This document shows, in pieces, positions 34,922-44,323 of a stretch of 64,000 nt of DNA; position 1 is the stretch's first letter; the number at the start of each line of letters is the position of its first letter. Origin of the DNA: Sporosarcina globispora (lineage in GTDB: Bacteria > Bacillota > Bacilli > Bacillales > Cytobacillaceae). Under the pieces are notes generated by a model. It was not told the origin of the DNA. It saw only the letters and a program-made list of their open reading frames with translations, and searched no databases. Position numbers and translations under genes: made by a program. The stretch covers positions 5,153,655 through 5,217,654 of the forward strand of contig NZ_LGUF01000007.1 in the NCBI RefSeq assembly GCF_001274725.1. Direction: 5' to 3'.

Positions 34922-35139
34922 GCGGCTCACTCCCCTATAATCTATTTCTGCAATCTAAATAGTACAAAATATTCAGTATTTTCTAAATGGGGATAAAGGA
35001 TGGTTTCATAGGGGATTTCGTAGTCTGAAAGACTTATTTTTCAAAAAAGTTACAAATGAGAAGATTATTTCTCAGTGAAATTTCCTTTAACAGGTTAATG
35101 ATTTATAATAGAAGGATATGTAATAAAGGAGACTCTAAC

Positions 35140-35328
35140 ATGACACATATAGAAGAAACTGAACGAAAAAAGATCAGCCTCAAGGAAGCAATGAAACAGC
35201 AGCTTATGAATAAAAAACAAGAACAGTCAGGCGGCAAGTTTAATAATAATCCAGTTAAATCGGCTAAAACACTGAAAAGCCAGCAGACAAAGAAGACCAA
35301 TAATCAGCGGAAACGGACGGGTGTGTAA
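35140..35328 (+). CDS. Small basic protein, 62 residues, upstream of ywbE
   Basis: The frame MTHIEETERKKISLKEAMKQ to QRKRTGV starts 8 bases after AAAGGAG. It is Lys/Gln/Asn-rich and without hydrophobic segments, so probably an unstructured, nucleic-acid-binding type protein. Its stop overlaps the ATG of ywbE (TAATG), indicating coupled translation. I do not recognise the family. Confidence 0.72.
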   Translation: MTHIEETERKKISLKEAMKQQLMNKKQEQSGGKFNNNPVKSAKTLKSQQTKKTNNQRKRTGV

Positions 35329-35525
35329 TGGAAGGGCAGAATCGCGCTGCTATTGCACCTGGATTAAAAGTAAAAATTGTTCTTAAAAAAGATCAGCGGA
35401 CAGGAGTGCTGACGGAAGGAATCGTAAAAGACATTCTAACGAAGTCCCCTTCCCACCCTCATGGAATTAAAGTGAGACTTGAAGATGGGCAGGTTGGCCG
35501 GGTTAAACAAATCCTGCGCCATTAA
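35328..35525 (+). CDS. ywbE: YwbE family protein
   Basis: A 65-residue protein matching the YwbE family, for example GLKVKIVLKKDQRTGVLTEG and a C-terminal KVRLEDGQVGRVKQIL. It looks like a small beta-barrel (KOW or SH3-like). The function is unknown in all bacilli. It is the second gene of a two-gene unit. Confidence 0.88.
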   Translation: MEGQNRAAIAPGLKVKIVLKKDQRTGVLTEGIVKDILTKSPSHPHGIKVRLEDGQVGRVKQILRH

Positions 35526-35565
35526 GAAGCGGCCCTTTTAAATTGAAAACTCCTGGAGGAGACTA

Positions 35566-36819
35566 TTGGTTACACTGGTTAAACCTTTACTGGTAAATAT
35601 TACAATCCTTTTCTCATTTACGTTTAACGGGAATTTGTTTTTTCCTTATCAAACAAAGACCCTTCTTACCTTTAAGCAAAAATTGATTTATGGCCTGCTT
35701 GGCTCCTTCGGTGCGCTTTTGTGCATGTTTTATCCGATTGAAGTTCTGGGGGAAACCCATTTTGATTTGCGTATGGTCGCCATCATGATCGTGACACTGT
35801 ATACAGGATGGCTGCCCGGATCCATTGTAATGCTAAGTACAGTCATTACCCGCTATTTAATAGGCGGCCAATTTTTTTTTATTGGAATTATGATTTCCAT
35901 TCTGGCATTTGTGATTACCCTTTCCCTAAGACGAGTGTTTCTTAATTCTAAACATAGAATGGTCACTGGTTCATTCATTCTATTCTTTTATTTTTACCTA
36001 TATATATCCATAATTGCTACATCCGTCATTTTTCTGGATACTTTCTTTTATCTGACCTATTTCGCGGCGTTTTACCTGACATTTATTGCTCTTATATTTG
36101 TAATTGAAAGTCTTTTTAGAACGAATAAACAGATCAGTGAAATGGTGTATATGGATAAGCTGACAATGGTCGGCCAGCTTGCAGCTTCCATTGCACATGA
36201 AATCAGAAATCCTTTATCCACTGTAAGAGGCTTCATTCAATATTTGAGCCAGGATACGGCGGATGAGAGCTTTAAAAAGTTCTCCCCGCTCATCATTGAG
36301 GAATTGGATCGGACAAACAGCATCATTACGAACTATCTTAAAGCATCAAAGCCCGAACAGTTCCATCTGGCAAACGTCCCCTTGCATGGCGTGATCCAGG
36401 ATTGCGTCATGCTCATGCGGCCGCTTGCCTCTTATTCAAATGTGGTGATTGAATATGGGAATAAAGGGCCTTTTTATGTGCGGGGAGATGAACACCACCT
36501 GAAGCAGGCCATCATGAATGTAATTAAGAATGGGATTGAATCGGTTCCGGAAAAAGGGAAGATCCAAATCGTTACTTCAGCCGATTATTTTCATAATACC
36601 GTTGAAATAACCATTGCGGATAATGGCCGGGGCATGACATCCGAGCAATTAGAGAATATCGGATTGCCTTTTTACACAACGAAAACAAAGGGAACAGGCC
36701 TTGGCAGCATGGTAACGAACAAAATCATCCGTGAAATGCATGGAACAATTGAATATGACAGCGAAACTGGCAATGGAACGACAGTGAAAATAATACTGCC
36801 TTTGCTGAAGAGTGATTAA
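35566..36819 (+). CDS. Membrane-bound sporulation-type sensor histidine kinase (KinB-like)
   Basis: A 417-residue kinase with a 5TM-LYT-type membrane domain (DLRMVAIMIVTLYTGWLPGS, residues about 67-86, and four or five more helices up to 182). It continues with HisKA (H211 in ASIAHEIRNPLSTVRG) and an ATPase domain (NVIKNGIESV, DNGRGM, GTGLGSMV). TTG at 35566 follows GGAGGAG by 5 bases. No response regulator is adjacent. Together with 46575 it resembles KinB-type kinases of the Spo0 phosphorelay; the ligand is unknown. Confidence 0.85.
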   Translation: MVTLVKPLLVNITILFSFTFNGNLFFPYQTKTLLTFKQKLIYGLLGSFGALLCMFYPIEVLGETHFDLRMVAIMIVTLYTGWLPGSIVMLSTVITRYLIGGQFFFIGIMISILAFVITLSLRRVFLNSKHRMVTGSFILFFYFYLYISIIATSVIFLDTFFYLTYFAAFYLTFIALIFVIESLFRTNKQISEMVYMDKLTMVGQLAASIAHEIRNPLSTVRGFIQYLSQDTADESFKKFSPLIIEELDRTNSIITNYLKASKPEQFHLANVPLHGVIQDCVMLMRPLASYSNVVIEYGNKGPFYVRGDEHHLKQAIMNVIKNGIESVPEKGKIQIVTSADYFHNTVEITIADNGRGMTSEQLENIGLPFYTTKTKGTGLGSMVTNKIIREMHGTIEYDSETGNGTTVKIILPLLKSD

Positions 36820-36856
36820 GAAGCGGAAGGCGGATATTTATCTGATCCATATATCT

Positions 36857-36884
36857 AAAAAAAGAGTGCCGAATGCACTCTTTT
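36857..36884 (-). terminator. Terminator of the exonuclease gene
   Basis: On the minus strand AAAGAGTGC and GCACTCTTT pair around a short loop, followed by a further TTTT. A T run is also present in the other direction, so it may also end the kinase transcript. Confidence 0.85.
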
Positions 36885-36897
36885 GCTGTATAGCCTT

Positions 36898-37506
36898 TTA
36901 TCCAATCCGGCCCTGCACGGCTGGCTGGTATTTTCTCATCGGGCCTTTTGCCAGAACATCACGCATATAATAATCTCCGGCCGGATTTGTTTTTTTAAGC
37001 AGTTCTAAGAGGTATGTAATATCGTCCATGGCTCTGTGTGTCTGGCTGTCTGCAATCTGATGGGATTGAAGAAGCGTCAGCAGCTTGCTGTCTGTAAAGC
37101 CGTATTCTTTCCATGGGACACTTCTCATCGTGCAATACCATTTTAATTCATTAATATCTTCAGGATACATCCGGTATAAAAAGCTTCGGTCAAAGGATGC
37201 ATTATGAGCGAATACCGAATCGGCATGAAAGAAGTATTTTTTTATTCTGATATCATCAAAGCTTTTTCCGCTGACAGCTTCATAAGGAATCCCGTGGACT
37301 CTGAAAGCACGGCTGTAATTATTTTTGGACGATTTGCTGATGGGCTCCCTCAGGAATGCAGCTTTATCCTTGATATCAAGAATCTCCCCTGTGTCCGCAC
37401 GATACGAAAAGAGCTTTAATGCCAGTTCGATAATTTCATCGGAATTAGGTCCAAGCCCCGTTGTCTCCACATCCAGCAGCAAACCCATTTTTTCCTGGTT
37501 TCTCAT
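36898..37506 (-). CDS. DEDDh-type 3'-5' exonuclease (DnaQ fold)
   Basis: A 202-residue exonuclease domain protein. Exo I is LLLDVETTGLGPNSDEIIELAL (Asp and Glu), exo II FAHNASFDRSFL, and exo III HRAMDDITYLLELL (His and Asp). These are the four acidic ligands plus catalytic His of the DEDDh class seen in DNA polymerase III epsilon. It is a stand-alone protein, so a repair or RNA-processing role is possible. AGAGGAGG lies 7 bases before the ATG. Confidence 0.85.
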   Translation of the reverse strand: MRNQEKMGLLLDVETTGLGPNSDEIIELALKLFSYRADTGEILDIKDKAAFLREPISKSSKNNYSRAFRVHGIPYEAVSGKSFDDIRIKKYFFHADSVFAHNASFDRSFLYRMYPEDINELKWYCTMRSVPWKEYGFTDSKLLTLLQSHQIADSQTHRAMDDITYLLELLKKTNPAGDYYMRDVLAKGPMRKYQPAVQGRIG

Positions 37507-37576
37507 GCCCAGCCTCCTCTATTCATATTAAATTAAGCATATAATAGAGGAGTGCTGAAAGCCAGCGGAACCACTC

Positions 37577-37801
37577 TTATATCTTTTTGTTGTTTTTTAA
37601 GCGGTCCACATAGTCGGCATGATAATGCTGATGCATGTATTCACGGTTTTTCATGGAGTAGAAATACCCTGTAGACAGAGATAGAAATGCGAACAGAAAC
37701 CCTACAGCAAAACCGAAATTATGGTAGCCCATGACAATGCTGACAACGGAAGTAAGCAAAAGCGTCAGCAAAATATAAAATAAGATATTTTTGCTTTTCA
37801 A
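37577..37801 (-). CDS. Small membrane protein, 74 residues, unknown function
   Basis: Two membrane helices (about 6-24 and 29-48) are followed by a charged tail rich in His and Tyr (MHQHYHADYVDRL). The start is TTG at 37801, 7 bases after AAGGAGG. No family is recognised. Confidence 0.68.
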   Translation of the reverse strand: MKSKNILFYILLTLLLTSVVSIVMGYHNFGFAVGFLFAFLSLSTGYFYSMKNREYMHQHYHADYVDRLKNNKKI

Positions 37802-37923
37802 TGATGTGCCTCCTTTTTTGGGTATATATAAAATTCATTTTTTAAAGAAACTGTCTTATTATTATACCAAAATCGAAACGAAACTGCGGCTTTCTACGTA
37901 AGAATAGCAAGGAGGTTTTTCCC

Positions 37924-38646
37924 ATGATTGGACTTGTCATTACACAAATAGCTGTGATCGCGCTCTTCCTGATTCTGGGATGGGCAGTAAAATTCAAAAA
38001 GTCTTACTGGCTCATTTCCGGATTCATATCGCGGCCCGAGGAAGAGAAAGAACAATTAATTAAGAGAGGTTATCCGCAAAAAACTGGCAGCCTGCTCATC
38101 GGCACCGCAATCGGAATGCTTCTTCTTCTGCCTTTATCATTTACTGAATTCAGATTCGCAACGGAAATACAATTCGGCTTCATGTTGGTCGTTTTGCTTG
38201 GCGGATTCATCTTTTTATCGAGATATGAAGTGCCTGCTAAAAGAAAACGCAGTTATATAATCGCCATCATTCTTTTTATCGTGACGCTTGGCCCCCTCAT
38301 TTACCTCACCGTCTCCAGTCATAAAGGCTATGAAGTTTCATTAACAGAAGATGCCATTCACATCTCAGGTATGTATGGAGATGAATGGGATTATCGGGAT
38401 ATTCAGTCCGTTCAATTATTGGAAGAGATGCCTGAAGTAACCTGGAAACAAAATGGAATCGGACTGCCTACCCTTGCACAGGGACACTTTAAAGTAACTG
38501 GCTACGGCAGCAGCCTATTATTCATCCAAAAGGACCATAAACCGATTCTGTACATTGAGCTCGAAGATAAACAGATATTTGTTAACAGCAAAGATCCCGC
38601 AGAGACTCAGAGCTGGTATGAGGAGCTGAAAAGAGAAGCGGAATAA
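37924..38646 (+). CDS. Membrane protein, DUF3784-like with C-terminal PH-like domain
   Basis: A 240-residue protein with four hydrophobic segments. The first part (ILGWAVKFKKSYWLISGFIS) resembles DUF3784. After the fourth helix (about 112-132) the sequence has the strand pattern of a bacterial PH domain (EVSLTEDAIHISGMYGDEWDYRDIQSVQLLEE). AAGGAGG precedes the ATG. The function is unknown. It stands alone, followed by a deleted transporter gene. Confidence 0.72.
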   Translation: MIGLVITQIAVIALFLILGWAVKFKKSYWLISGFISRPEEEKEQLIKRGYPQKTGSLLIGTAIGMLLLLPLSFTEFRFATEIQFGFMLVVLLGGFIFLSRYEVPAKRKRSYIIAIILFIVTLGPLIYLTVSSHKGYEVSLTEDAIHISGMYGDEWDYRDIQSVQLLEEMPEVTWKQNGIGLPTLAQGHFKVTGYGSSLLFIQKDHKPILYIELEDKQIFVNSKDPAETQSWYEELKREAE

Positions 38647-38751
38647 CAAATGAAGCCGCGGTCTTAAAATTCCGGTGGTTTTTAGTTGAATGATTTAAAA
38701 TTCAATCCATAATTGGATAATCATAGTAAAAACGGGAGGTACTTCGGAAAT

Positions 38752-38906
38752 ATGTCATATTTACTTTTAATCATAGGATTTGCCCTTTTGATTGCAGGGG
38801 CAAACTTTTTTGTGGATGGCGCAGCAAAAATTGCCGGAAATATGAGGGGGGCTTTCTAGCAGCCTCTTACATTATGTATTTGATTTATATCATTATGCGG
38901 AATTAA
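38752..38906 (+). pseudogene. Calcium/sodium antiporter (YrbG-like), internal deletion remnant
   Basis: The first 31 codons (MSYLLLIIGFALLIAGANFF, then VDGAAKIAGNM) match the first helix of YrbG-type Na+/Ca2+ antiporters with a good ribosome site. The frame then shifts at GGGGGG and continues as GFLAASYIMYLIYIIMRN and a stop, the usual C-terminal helix of the same family. About 280 codons in between are missing. The join lies in a G run. Confidence 0.72.
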
Positions 38907-38910
38907 CAAC

Positions 38911-38942
38911 AGCGCCGGTCCTATTGGGCCGGCGTTTCTTTA
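38911..38942 (+). terminator. Terminator of the deleted antiporter gene
   Basis: GCGCCGGTCC and GGGCCGGCGT pair around loop TATT, followed by TTCTTT, 5 bases after the stop. Confidence 0.75.
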
Positions 38943-38944
38943 CT

Positions 38945-39003
38945 GTCTAGCTACAGCGCCTGCCCCCTCGAGGTGTCTGGGCGGGCATGGCGCTGCAGTT
39001 TTT
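38945..39003. repeat. CTAGCTACAGCGCC-type extragenic repeat
   Basis: CAGCGCCTGCCC and GGGCGGGCATGGCGCTG form an imperfect stem around a CTCGAGGTGTCT loop. This looks like the TCTAGCTNCAGCGCC...CTCG extragenic element I know from many Bacillus genomes (from memory, not checked). It directly follows the previous terminator and ends at the MFS gene stop, and may serve as its terminator (a T run lies at 38999). Confidence 0.6.
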
Positions 39004-39004
39004 C

Positions 39005-40228
39005 TTAAGCTGAAGTTGTTTCTGAAAAGTACTGCTGTTTCCCGGGCTTTAACAGCTGCCAGCAGATATATAGAGAAAGCATTAAGTTAAGGCCAGCTAA
39101 AATGACAATTGTATAGCGGAGCGGGAAGAGATCACCAAGAACACCGATTCCGAAGAGCAAGATAATCTGCGCAAAGCTTTGGATGACACCGATTACACTG
39201 GTCATTCTGCCCATAATCTCCACAGGCACATTATTTTGGTAAAAGGTTTGGTACCCGGCACTAGAAAAGGCATTAAAGATGCCTAGTACTGTAAACCCAA
39301 TGACAACCATTATAAAGGAGTCTGCCAATGCATAAATCAGATAGCCTGCCGCTACCAAAAGCATACCCATTCCCATGAGCTGTTTAATGCTAAGCATTTT
39401 TGAGACCATTGTGATAAAGAGAGCCCCAAACGCGAAGCCAATTCCGCTGATGCTGACAAGGAAACTATAATCTGCTTCTGTCAGGCCCACAACATCCTGG
39501 ATAAAAACAACCTCCTGGGAATCCATTGCAAGGGAAAACAAACCGAATATTAGGAAGCTTCCGTAGGCAGAAATGATAAAAGTCTCTCTCCTGCCAAATG
39601 CGATGACCTGCTTCCAATCATCCCGGAGCGTTTCATATGCTGACGTTTTTATTAAAGCCTGCTTTAAATCTTTATCCATGTCCGGCAGCAGCCAGATGAT
39701 GACAGCTGAAAAGACAAAAGAAGCTGCATTCAGATAGATGGCTGTTTCAATGGTTCCAATCAGAAATAATCCTCCGGCGATGGCAGGTCCCATGATGAAA
39801 GCGCCTGAGGTGACAAGGCTGTTGATGGAGTTAAACCTTTTTCTGCTTTCAATTGGAACCAGCTTGGTTATATACGTGGCCGAAGCAGGCATAAATAGAG
39901 CCCTCGCAATGCTGATTAGAAAGAGGACAGCGTAAATGAAGCTGATGTTTCCGAGAAGCGGTATCAGCGCTACACCTAGTGCCCTGGCCAAATCCGTCCA
40001 AATCATAATGCTTTTTTTATTCTTACGGTCAATCATGCCCCCACTCCATGAATTGGTTAAAACGGAAGTGATAGGGCCGATGATCCATAATCCTGCCACA
40101 GCGGCAGCCGATCCGGTCATTTCATAGACAATCAGATTAATAGCTATCAGGTAAATGAAATCTCCCAATCTGGAAATTCCAATCCCCGTCAGCAGTAATG
40201 ACGCCATTTTCCAATTAAATTGTTTCAT
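39005..40228 (-). CDS. MFS transporter
   Basis: A 407-residue protein with twelve membrane segments of the MFS_3/MefA-like group. The loop 2-3 motif is GGMIDRKNKKSIMIWTD, and FMPASATYITKLVPIESRKRFNSIN is typical of macrolide-efflux-like and enterobactin-exporter-like proteins. The substrate is unknown. It is monocistronic. Confidence 0.8.
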   Translation of the reverse strand: MKQFNWKMASLLLTGIGISRLGDFIYLIAINLIVYEMTGSAAAVAGLWIIGPITSVLTNSWSGGMIDRKNKKSIMIWTDLARALGVALIPLLGNISFIYAVLFLISIARALFMPASATYITKLVPIESRKRFNSINSLVTSGAFIMGPAIAGGLFLIGTIETAIYLNAASFVFSAVIIWLLPDMDKDLKQALIKTSAYETLRDDWKQVIAFGRRETFIISAYGSFLIFGLFSLAMDSQEVVFIQDVVGLTEADYSFLVSISGIGFAFGALFITMVSKMLSIKQLMGMGMLLVAAGYLIYALADSFIMVVIGFTVLGIFNAFSSAGYQTFYQNNVPVEIMGRMTSVIGVIQSFAQIILLFGIGVLGDLFPLRYTIVILAGLNLMLSLYICWQLLKPGKQQYFSETTSA

Positions 40229-40275
40229 AGATCACCTGCATCTAGTTAGAATTTTCCCAATTATTAGTATACCAT

Positions 40276-40309
40276 AAGAAAAGCCCTGGAGAGGAATCTC
40301 CAGAGCGCC
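40276..40309 (-). terminator. Terminator of the DinB/GNAT pair
   Basis: On the minus strand CTCTGGAGA and TCTCCAGGG (one wobble) pair around loop TTCC, followed by CTTTTCTTAT, 24 bases after the stop. Confidence 0.7.
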
Positions 40310-40333
40310 TAATTATCAGACAGCTGCTGATTT

Positions 40334-41131
40334 TTAATTTTTCTTCTCAATCGTGTACATCATCCAAAAACCGATATCTTCAAACCCGATGCGTTTATAG
40401 ATTGCACCTGCTGCCGGGTTATCATAAAACAGGCATAGCTCTTTATTTTCCAAATGAAGCTGGCGGCAGAGCTTGACCATGCATTGAGTGGCATAGCCCT
40501 TCTTCTTGTAGTTTCGATCTGTTGCGACGCCGACGACCATGGCAGAAAAGGAATTTTCAGCTGCAGTTGAAGCGGTGCTGACCATTTTTCCATCCTCTTT
40601 GATAAAAAAGGATCGAGATGAGCCATCCTCGAGACCCCTGCGTTTTCGTGCAACTGTAATGGTGGAATCACTGAATTCAGGAATGCTGTTCAGAAGCTCA
40701 GCCAGCTGCTCAGCATCTTCAGGTCCAGCCTGGCAAACAGCTGATGCATCAACACCTTCTGCCATTAATTCCACACACTTTGCATAATAGGTTTCCCGTT
40801 TTCTTTTTATTCGATGTGAAACATAAGGTTCAATTTTTGCAGTCACAGCTTTAAGGCCAGACATCATTCCAAAGTTCGGATCCTCGAGCATAATCTCTGC
40901 TAATCCCTTGGAGTCAAAGTCTCCTGCTGCATATGGAATGTAATTTTCTTCATATTTTAATAAGATTGCCTTTAATTTTCCGCTTTCATCGAATTCTCCC
41001 CACACCTTTTGAAATTCCTGCTCATAGCCGTATGCTTCAATGTCTCCAATAATGAACAGATTCTCAGCCGGCTGCTGTTTTAAAAAGCTGAAGCAAAATT
41101 CATGGTCTTGTTCAGTTAGCTTTCTGATCAT
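40334..41131 (-). CDS. GNAT-family acetyltransferase, two-domain
   Basis: A 265-residue protein whose C-terminal half has the acetyl-CoA site VVGVATDRNYKKKGYATQCMVK and LFYDNPAAGAIYKRIGFEDIG, typical of FR47-like acetyltransferases. The N-terminal half (EFCFSFLKQQPAENLFIIGDIE) is the usual degenerate GNAT domain of this group. The gene overlaps the upstream DinB gene by 20 bases, so the two form an operon. The substrate is unknown. Confidence 0.82.
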   Translation of the reverse strand: MIRKLTEQDHEFCFSFLKQQPAENLFIIGDIEAYGYEQEFQKVWGEFDESGKLKAILLKYEENYIPYAAGDFDSKGLAEIMLEDPNFGMMSGLKAVTAKIEPYVSHRIKRKRETYYAKCVELMAEGVDASAVCQAGPEDAEQLAELLNSIPEFSDSTITVARKRRGLEDGSSRSFFIKEDGKMVSTASTAAENSFSAMVVGVATDRNYKKKGYATQCMVKLCRQLHLENKELCLFYDNPAAGAIYKRIGFEDIGFWMMYTIEKKN

Positions 41132-41609
41132 TTCCCATTCCCCTTATTTGAGTTAAATCCCTTCCTATCAGACTGGCTGATACGGGCGCTAGATTCAGTT
41201 CCCTTGCCCAGACAGACAGCTGGCCAATATGATGGATCTCATGGGCAATGACATGGTTGAGGATATTCCCCTTTTTGTATTGGCCGTCCATCCAGGGAGG
41301 AGTGATCGTTTCATTATATGAAACAGGCCATTCCTGCTGAAAAAATCTTTCTAATTCCCTGTGGTATTCTTCAGAAAGTGCAATTACTTTTTCCAATTCA
41401 TCATAGTCGGAAAACAGGGGGTCTACCACTTCCTTGCCCTGTACAACACAAATCCAGCTGTATTCTACATCCACGATATGAAAAAGGGTTTCTAGAATGC
41501 CTCCTACTCCTCCAGTCCGATTGGCATTCAGCTCCTCAGGTGAGAGCTGGCGGCACCATTCAAACCACTCATCACGCACATGCCAGTTATAGCGGAATAA
41601 TGTCAACAT
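41112..41609 (-). CDS. DinB-family putative metal-dependent protein
   Basis: A 165-residue four-helix bundle protein. The three metal-ligand histidines of the DinB/YfiT fold can be placed at LETLFHIVDVE, and H and H in IAHEIHHIGQLSVW. Members are thiol (often bacillithiol) transferases or hydrolases. It is the first gene of a pair with the GNAT gene and is divergent from the BCCT transporter gene. Confidence 0.85.
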   Translation of the reverse strand: MLTLFRYNWHVRDEWFEWCRQLSPEELNANRTGGVGGILETLFHIVDVEYSWICVVQGKEVVDPLFSDYDELEKVIALSEEYHRELERFFQQEWPVSYNETITPPWMDGQYKKGNILNHVIAHEIHHIGQLSVWARELNLAPVSASLIGRDLTQIRGMGNDQKAN

Positions 41610-41749
41610 ATCCTCTTACCTCCTATCCAGATACCTATGGAAATTCGGCAGCTTATGAGAATTTCCTTCAAATTTCTTTTTCCTTCGCATAATTAAATGA
41701 AATGTATTGAATCCTAAAGGAAGCGGCTTGAGAAGAAAGGGGTTTGTAC

Positions 41750-43264
41750 GTGAAAAAAAACTTAATCGTTTTCTATATATCGGTCGGCATTTTATTATTG
41801 CTTGTTTTATTGGGTGTTTTTGTCCCTGACTCACTTGAGAGTATGACAGCGGATATACAGGCTTTTATCACCGATAAATTCGGCTGGTATTATTTAATTC
41901 TTGTTTCGTTTATTGTCATTGTTTGTTTATATTTTTTAATAAGCCCCTTAGGAAGAATCAAGCTTGGGAAGCAGGATGATAAGCCCGAATTTTCCCGCCC
42001 CACATGGTTTGCGATGCTGTTTAGTGCAGGAATGGGGATCGGGCTGGTTTTCTGGGGCGCAGCAGAGCCGATTTATCACTATGCAGTCGGGTCTCCTACC
42101 GGCGGTGAATTAGGGACTGACGCAGCCATCAAGAATGCCATGAGATATACTTACTTCCATTGGGGCATCCATGCCTGGGCGATTTATGGAATTGTGGCGC
42201 TTGTGCTGGCTTACTTTAACTTCCGCCACGGGGAACCTGGATTAATCAGCGCCACCTTAAAGCCCATACTCGGCGACCGGACACAGGGTGCAGCAGGGAA
42301 AGTCATAGACATCCTATCAGTTGTAGCGACTGTTATAGGTGTAGCAACCACTCTAGGCTTTGGGGCTGTGCAGATTAACGGTGGGTTATCTTATCTATAT
42401 GGCCTTCCTGTTAATTTCACGGTACAGTTTGTGATTGTCGCAATCGTTACAATCCTGTTTATGACCTCTGCCCTCTCCGGTCTTGGAAAAGGAATCAAAA
42501 TTTTGAGCAATGCCAACATGCTTTTGGCAGCAGTTTTATTTCTTTTGACGTTCTTTCTTGGACCGTCATTATTTATTCTGAACCTATTCACCAATACACT
42601 TGGAAGCTATATTCAATATTTGCCGGGCATGAGCCTCAGGATTGCGCCACTAAATCCAGAGGTAAGGGAATGGATTAATAGCTGGACGATTTTTTATTGG
42701 GCCTGGTGGATTGCCTGGGCGCCTTTCGTTGGCATTTTCATTGCCCGCGTTTCAAAAGGGAGAACGATCCGGGAATTTGTCTTTGGAGTTCTGCTTATCC
42801 CCTCGATCATTAGCTTCATATGGTTTGCGACATTTGGGGGAACGGCCATTATCCAAGAGCATCAGGGCACAGCAAAAATTTCGGAATTGGCTACTGAGGA
42901 AGCATTGTTTGGCGTATTTTCCAACCTTCCAATGGGAACGGTGCTGTCGATTATCGCCATTTTGCTCATTTGTACATTCTTTATTACTTCTGCCGACTCC
43001 GGCACATTTGTATTAGGAATGATGACGACAAATGGCTCGCACCATCCGGGCAGCAAAATTAAAATCATCTGGGGAATTTTGCTTGCTGCCATTTCACTGG
43101 TTCTGCTTTATTCCGGCGGGTTACAAGCCCTGCAGAACACAATGATTGCAGCAGCCCTTCCTTTTTCCGTGATCATGGCTTTAATGACCTTTAGTCTGAT
43201 CAAAGCCTTGCAAAAAGAAGCGAAGGAGCTCGGAATTGGAAAGATCCCGAAGAGGAAGGTCTAG
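41750..43264 (+). CDS. BCCT-family glycine betaine/choline transporter
   Basis: A 504-residue sodium- or proton-coupled transporter with twelve helices. The family signature is [28 protein letters not shown], and [18 protein letters not shown] forms the substrate region. It resembles B. subtilis OpuD, an osmoprotectant importer. The start is GTG at 41750, with AAAGGGG 7 bases upstream. The C-terminal tail is short, so osmosensing by a long tail as in BetP is unlikely. Confidence 0.9.
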   Translation: MKKNLIVFYISVGILLLLVLLGVFVPDSLESMTADIQAFITDKFGWYYLILVSFIVIVCLYFLISPLGRIKLGKQDDKPEFSRPTWFAMLFSAGMGIGLVFWGAAEPIYHYAVGSPTGGELGTDAAIKNAMRYTYFHWGIHAWAIYGIVALVLAYFNFRHGEPGLISATLKPILGDRTQGAAGKVIDILSVVATVIGVATTLGFGAVQINGGLSYLYGLPVNFTVQFVIVAIVTILFMTSALSGLGKGIKILSNANMLLAAVLFLLTFFLGPSLFILNLFTNTLGSYIQYLPGMSLRIAPLNPEVREWINSWTIFYWAWWIAWAPFVGIFIARVSKGRTIREFVFGVLLIPSIISFIWFATFGGTAIIQEHQGTAKISELATEEALFGVFSNLPMGTVLSIIAILLICTFFITSADSGTFVLGMMTTNGSHHPGSKIKIIWGILLAAISLVLLYSGGLQALQNTMIAAALPFSVIMALMTFSLIKALQKEAKELGIGKIPKRKV

Positions 43265-43265
43265 T

Positions 43266-43301
43266 ATAAAACCTGCAGATTTGTACTCTGCAGGTTTTAT
43301 C
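43266..43301. terminator. Two-way terminator between BCCT and AraC genes
   Basis: AAAACCTGCAGA and TCTGCAGGTTTT form a perfect 12-bp stem with a 7-base loop. It sits between two convergent genes. Confidence 0.88.
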
Positions 43302-43306
43302 GATGT

Positions 43307-44170
43307 TTATTTTACCGGAATCCAGATCTCTGAATAATAATCCGGACTGGATGCATCGCCGGCTGTATAGACTTCCAGTTCCGGCGCAGCAGCATGTTCA
43401 TAGCCGCTGGATGGAAACCATTCCGAAAAGATTTTTTTCCAGGTGTTTTGCATGGCATGCGGCATGGCGCCATGTACTTCAAACACCGCCCACCTGGATG
43501 CCGGGACTTCCAGGCACCCGAAGCTGTCAGGCTTGCCGCCTTTGAAGCATGCCCCGATCCAGTAATCCATGCTGTCAGGCTTCGTGGTGCGTTTGTCTAC
43601 ACATACGCCGAGAATCCCTTTAATTTCGCCATTATTCAGCATGAACAGCTTGTCAGCGGTCCCATTACTATTTACTTCATCCCACATTTTCGGGATGCCC
43701 GCCAGATTCTCTTCATTGCATAAAGAGAACTCCCTCTTGATTCCCGCTACATGAAAAGCTTCTTTTTCTACAATTGAATACTGCATTGGTTCTGCCCCTT
43801 TCAGACTCACCTGGATCGCCAGGCGGTTATAAGATTTCAGCTTTCCAGAAAACTTCCTTGCTTCAGTCGGGGTCATGCCATGCTGTCTGCGGAAAGCCTT
43901 TGTAAAAGCCTCGGGAGTGTCGTATCCGTATTTATAGGCAAGGTCTATAATTTTACGGTCAGTGCGGATCAAATCCTGTGCGGCGAGGGTCAGTCTTCTG
44001 CCCCGAATATATTCGCCGACTGGCATATCTGTCAGAATGGCGAACGTGCGCTGAAAATGAAATACGGAGGAGTTCGCTGACTCCGCGGCTTTCTGGATAG
44101 AAAGGTTCTCATCCAGCAAATGCTCCTCTATATAATCAATGGCCTTCTGCAGCGATACGATCCATGACAT
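43307..44170 (-). CDS. AraC-family regulator with GyrI-like effector domain
   Basis: A 287-residue regulator. The N-terminal AraC helix-turn-helix pair spans about 8-110 (SIQKAAESANSSVFHFQRTF and DLAYKYGYDTPEAFTKAFRRQHGMTP). The C-terminal half (from about 125) is a GyrI-like ligand-binding domain, as in Rob and SoxS-related multidrug regulators. AAGGGAG precedes the ATG. No target gene is adjacent. Confidence 0.88.
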   Translation of the reverse strand: MSWIVSLQKAIDYIEEHLLDENLSIQKAAESANSSVFHFQRTFAILTDMPVGEYIRGRRLTLAAQDLIRTDRKIIDLAYKYGYDTPEAFTKAFRRQHGMTPTEARKFSGKLKSYNRLAIQVSLKGAEPMQYSIVEKEAFHVAGIKREFSLCNEENLAGIPKMWDEVNSNGTADKLFMLNNGEIKGILGVCVDKRTTKPDSMDYWIGACFKGGKPDSFGCLEVPASRWAVFEVHGAMPHAMQNTWKKIFSEWFPSSGYEHAAAPELEVYTAGDASSPDYYSEIWIPVK

Positions 44171-44323
44171 TACTGATCACTCCCTTGAATATATCCTAAC
44201 TTTTTCTCTTTTTGGCTTCCTGTCATTTTTTGCTTTGTTTTGGCAGGTGGATAGTAAAGAATTCTAATTATAGGCGGGGAATACCTGCTGATTGGGGAAT
44301 TTTTGATGCGGTTGCATGGCAGG

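Noticed and set aside
38945-39003. Possible insertion-sequence end
   Set aside because: There is an inverted repeat but no transposase and no target duplication; it fits an extragenic palindrome better.
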